From contig JAITGR010000033.1 of NCBI GenBank assembly GCA_031280455.1, forward strand, positions 1-5,972: a stretch of DNA of 5,972 bases, written 5' to 3'. A program made the translations under genes and the position numbers. The stretch is from Spirochaetaceae bacterium. Lineage in GTDB: Bacteria > Spirochaetota > Spirochaetia > Treponematales > Breznakiellaceae. Below are positions 5,968 through 5,972 of the stretch, one piece after another. Numbering within the stretch: position 1 is the stretch's first letter; the number at the start of each line of letters is the position of its first letter. Under the pieces are notes generated by a model. It worked only from the letters and a program-made list of their open reading frames with translations, had not been told where the DNA came from and ran no database searches.

Positions 5968-5972
5968 GGCGG

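Noticed and set aside
5968..5972. Possible terminator or next gene after the skp-like gene
   Set aside because: Only five bases remain after the stop codon, so nothing can be judged.

Overview
This window looks like a chromosomal segment from a diderm bacterium, most probably a spirochaete of the Treponema group. The reasons are a periplasmic-binding lipoprotein resembling the treponemal riboflavin-binding protein RfuA, a BamA ending in Tyr with a GRGW form of the loop-6 motif, and a bamA-skp pair as in Treponema pallidum. The lineage is inferred from protein resemblance only. The DNA is GC-rich by eye, with GC-biased third positions, which creates many long spurious antisense frames.

The layout is two divergent transcription units around a short intergenic region (about 2576-2743). 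On the minus strand, reading leftward, are a BMP-family substrate-binding lipoprotein (1523-2575), a double-domain ABC ATPase (15-1526), and the probable first codons of a permease running off the left edge (1-18). The junctions are 4-bp stop/start overlaps (TTGA and GTGA), so this is a tightly coupled importer operon. The best guess is a riboflavin (Rfu-type) importer. A purine-nucleoside (Pnr-type) importer is the main alternative.

On the plus strand are bamA (2744-5320, possibly starting at a TTG at 2696) and a Skp/OmpH-like periplasmic chaperone (5332-5967), 11 bp apart. Skp-type chaperones carry unfolded outer-membrane proteins across the periplasm and BamA inserts them, so this operon is an outer-membrane biogenesis module.

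The intergenic region holds candidate promoters in both directions, an almost perfect 16-bp dyad between them, and two competing translation starts for BamA. All genes are ordinary in type and I see no wholly new system. The most notable points are the lopsided ABC ATPase (apparently one intact composite ATP site), the lipoprotein's lack of the usual nucleoside-binding motif, a proline-rich interruption in the Skp hairpin, and the BamA start region. I found no tRNA, rRNA, CRISPR array, insertion sequence or convincing terminator.
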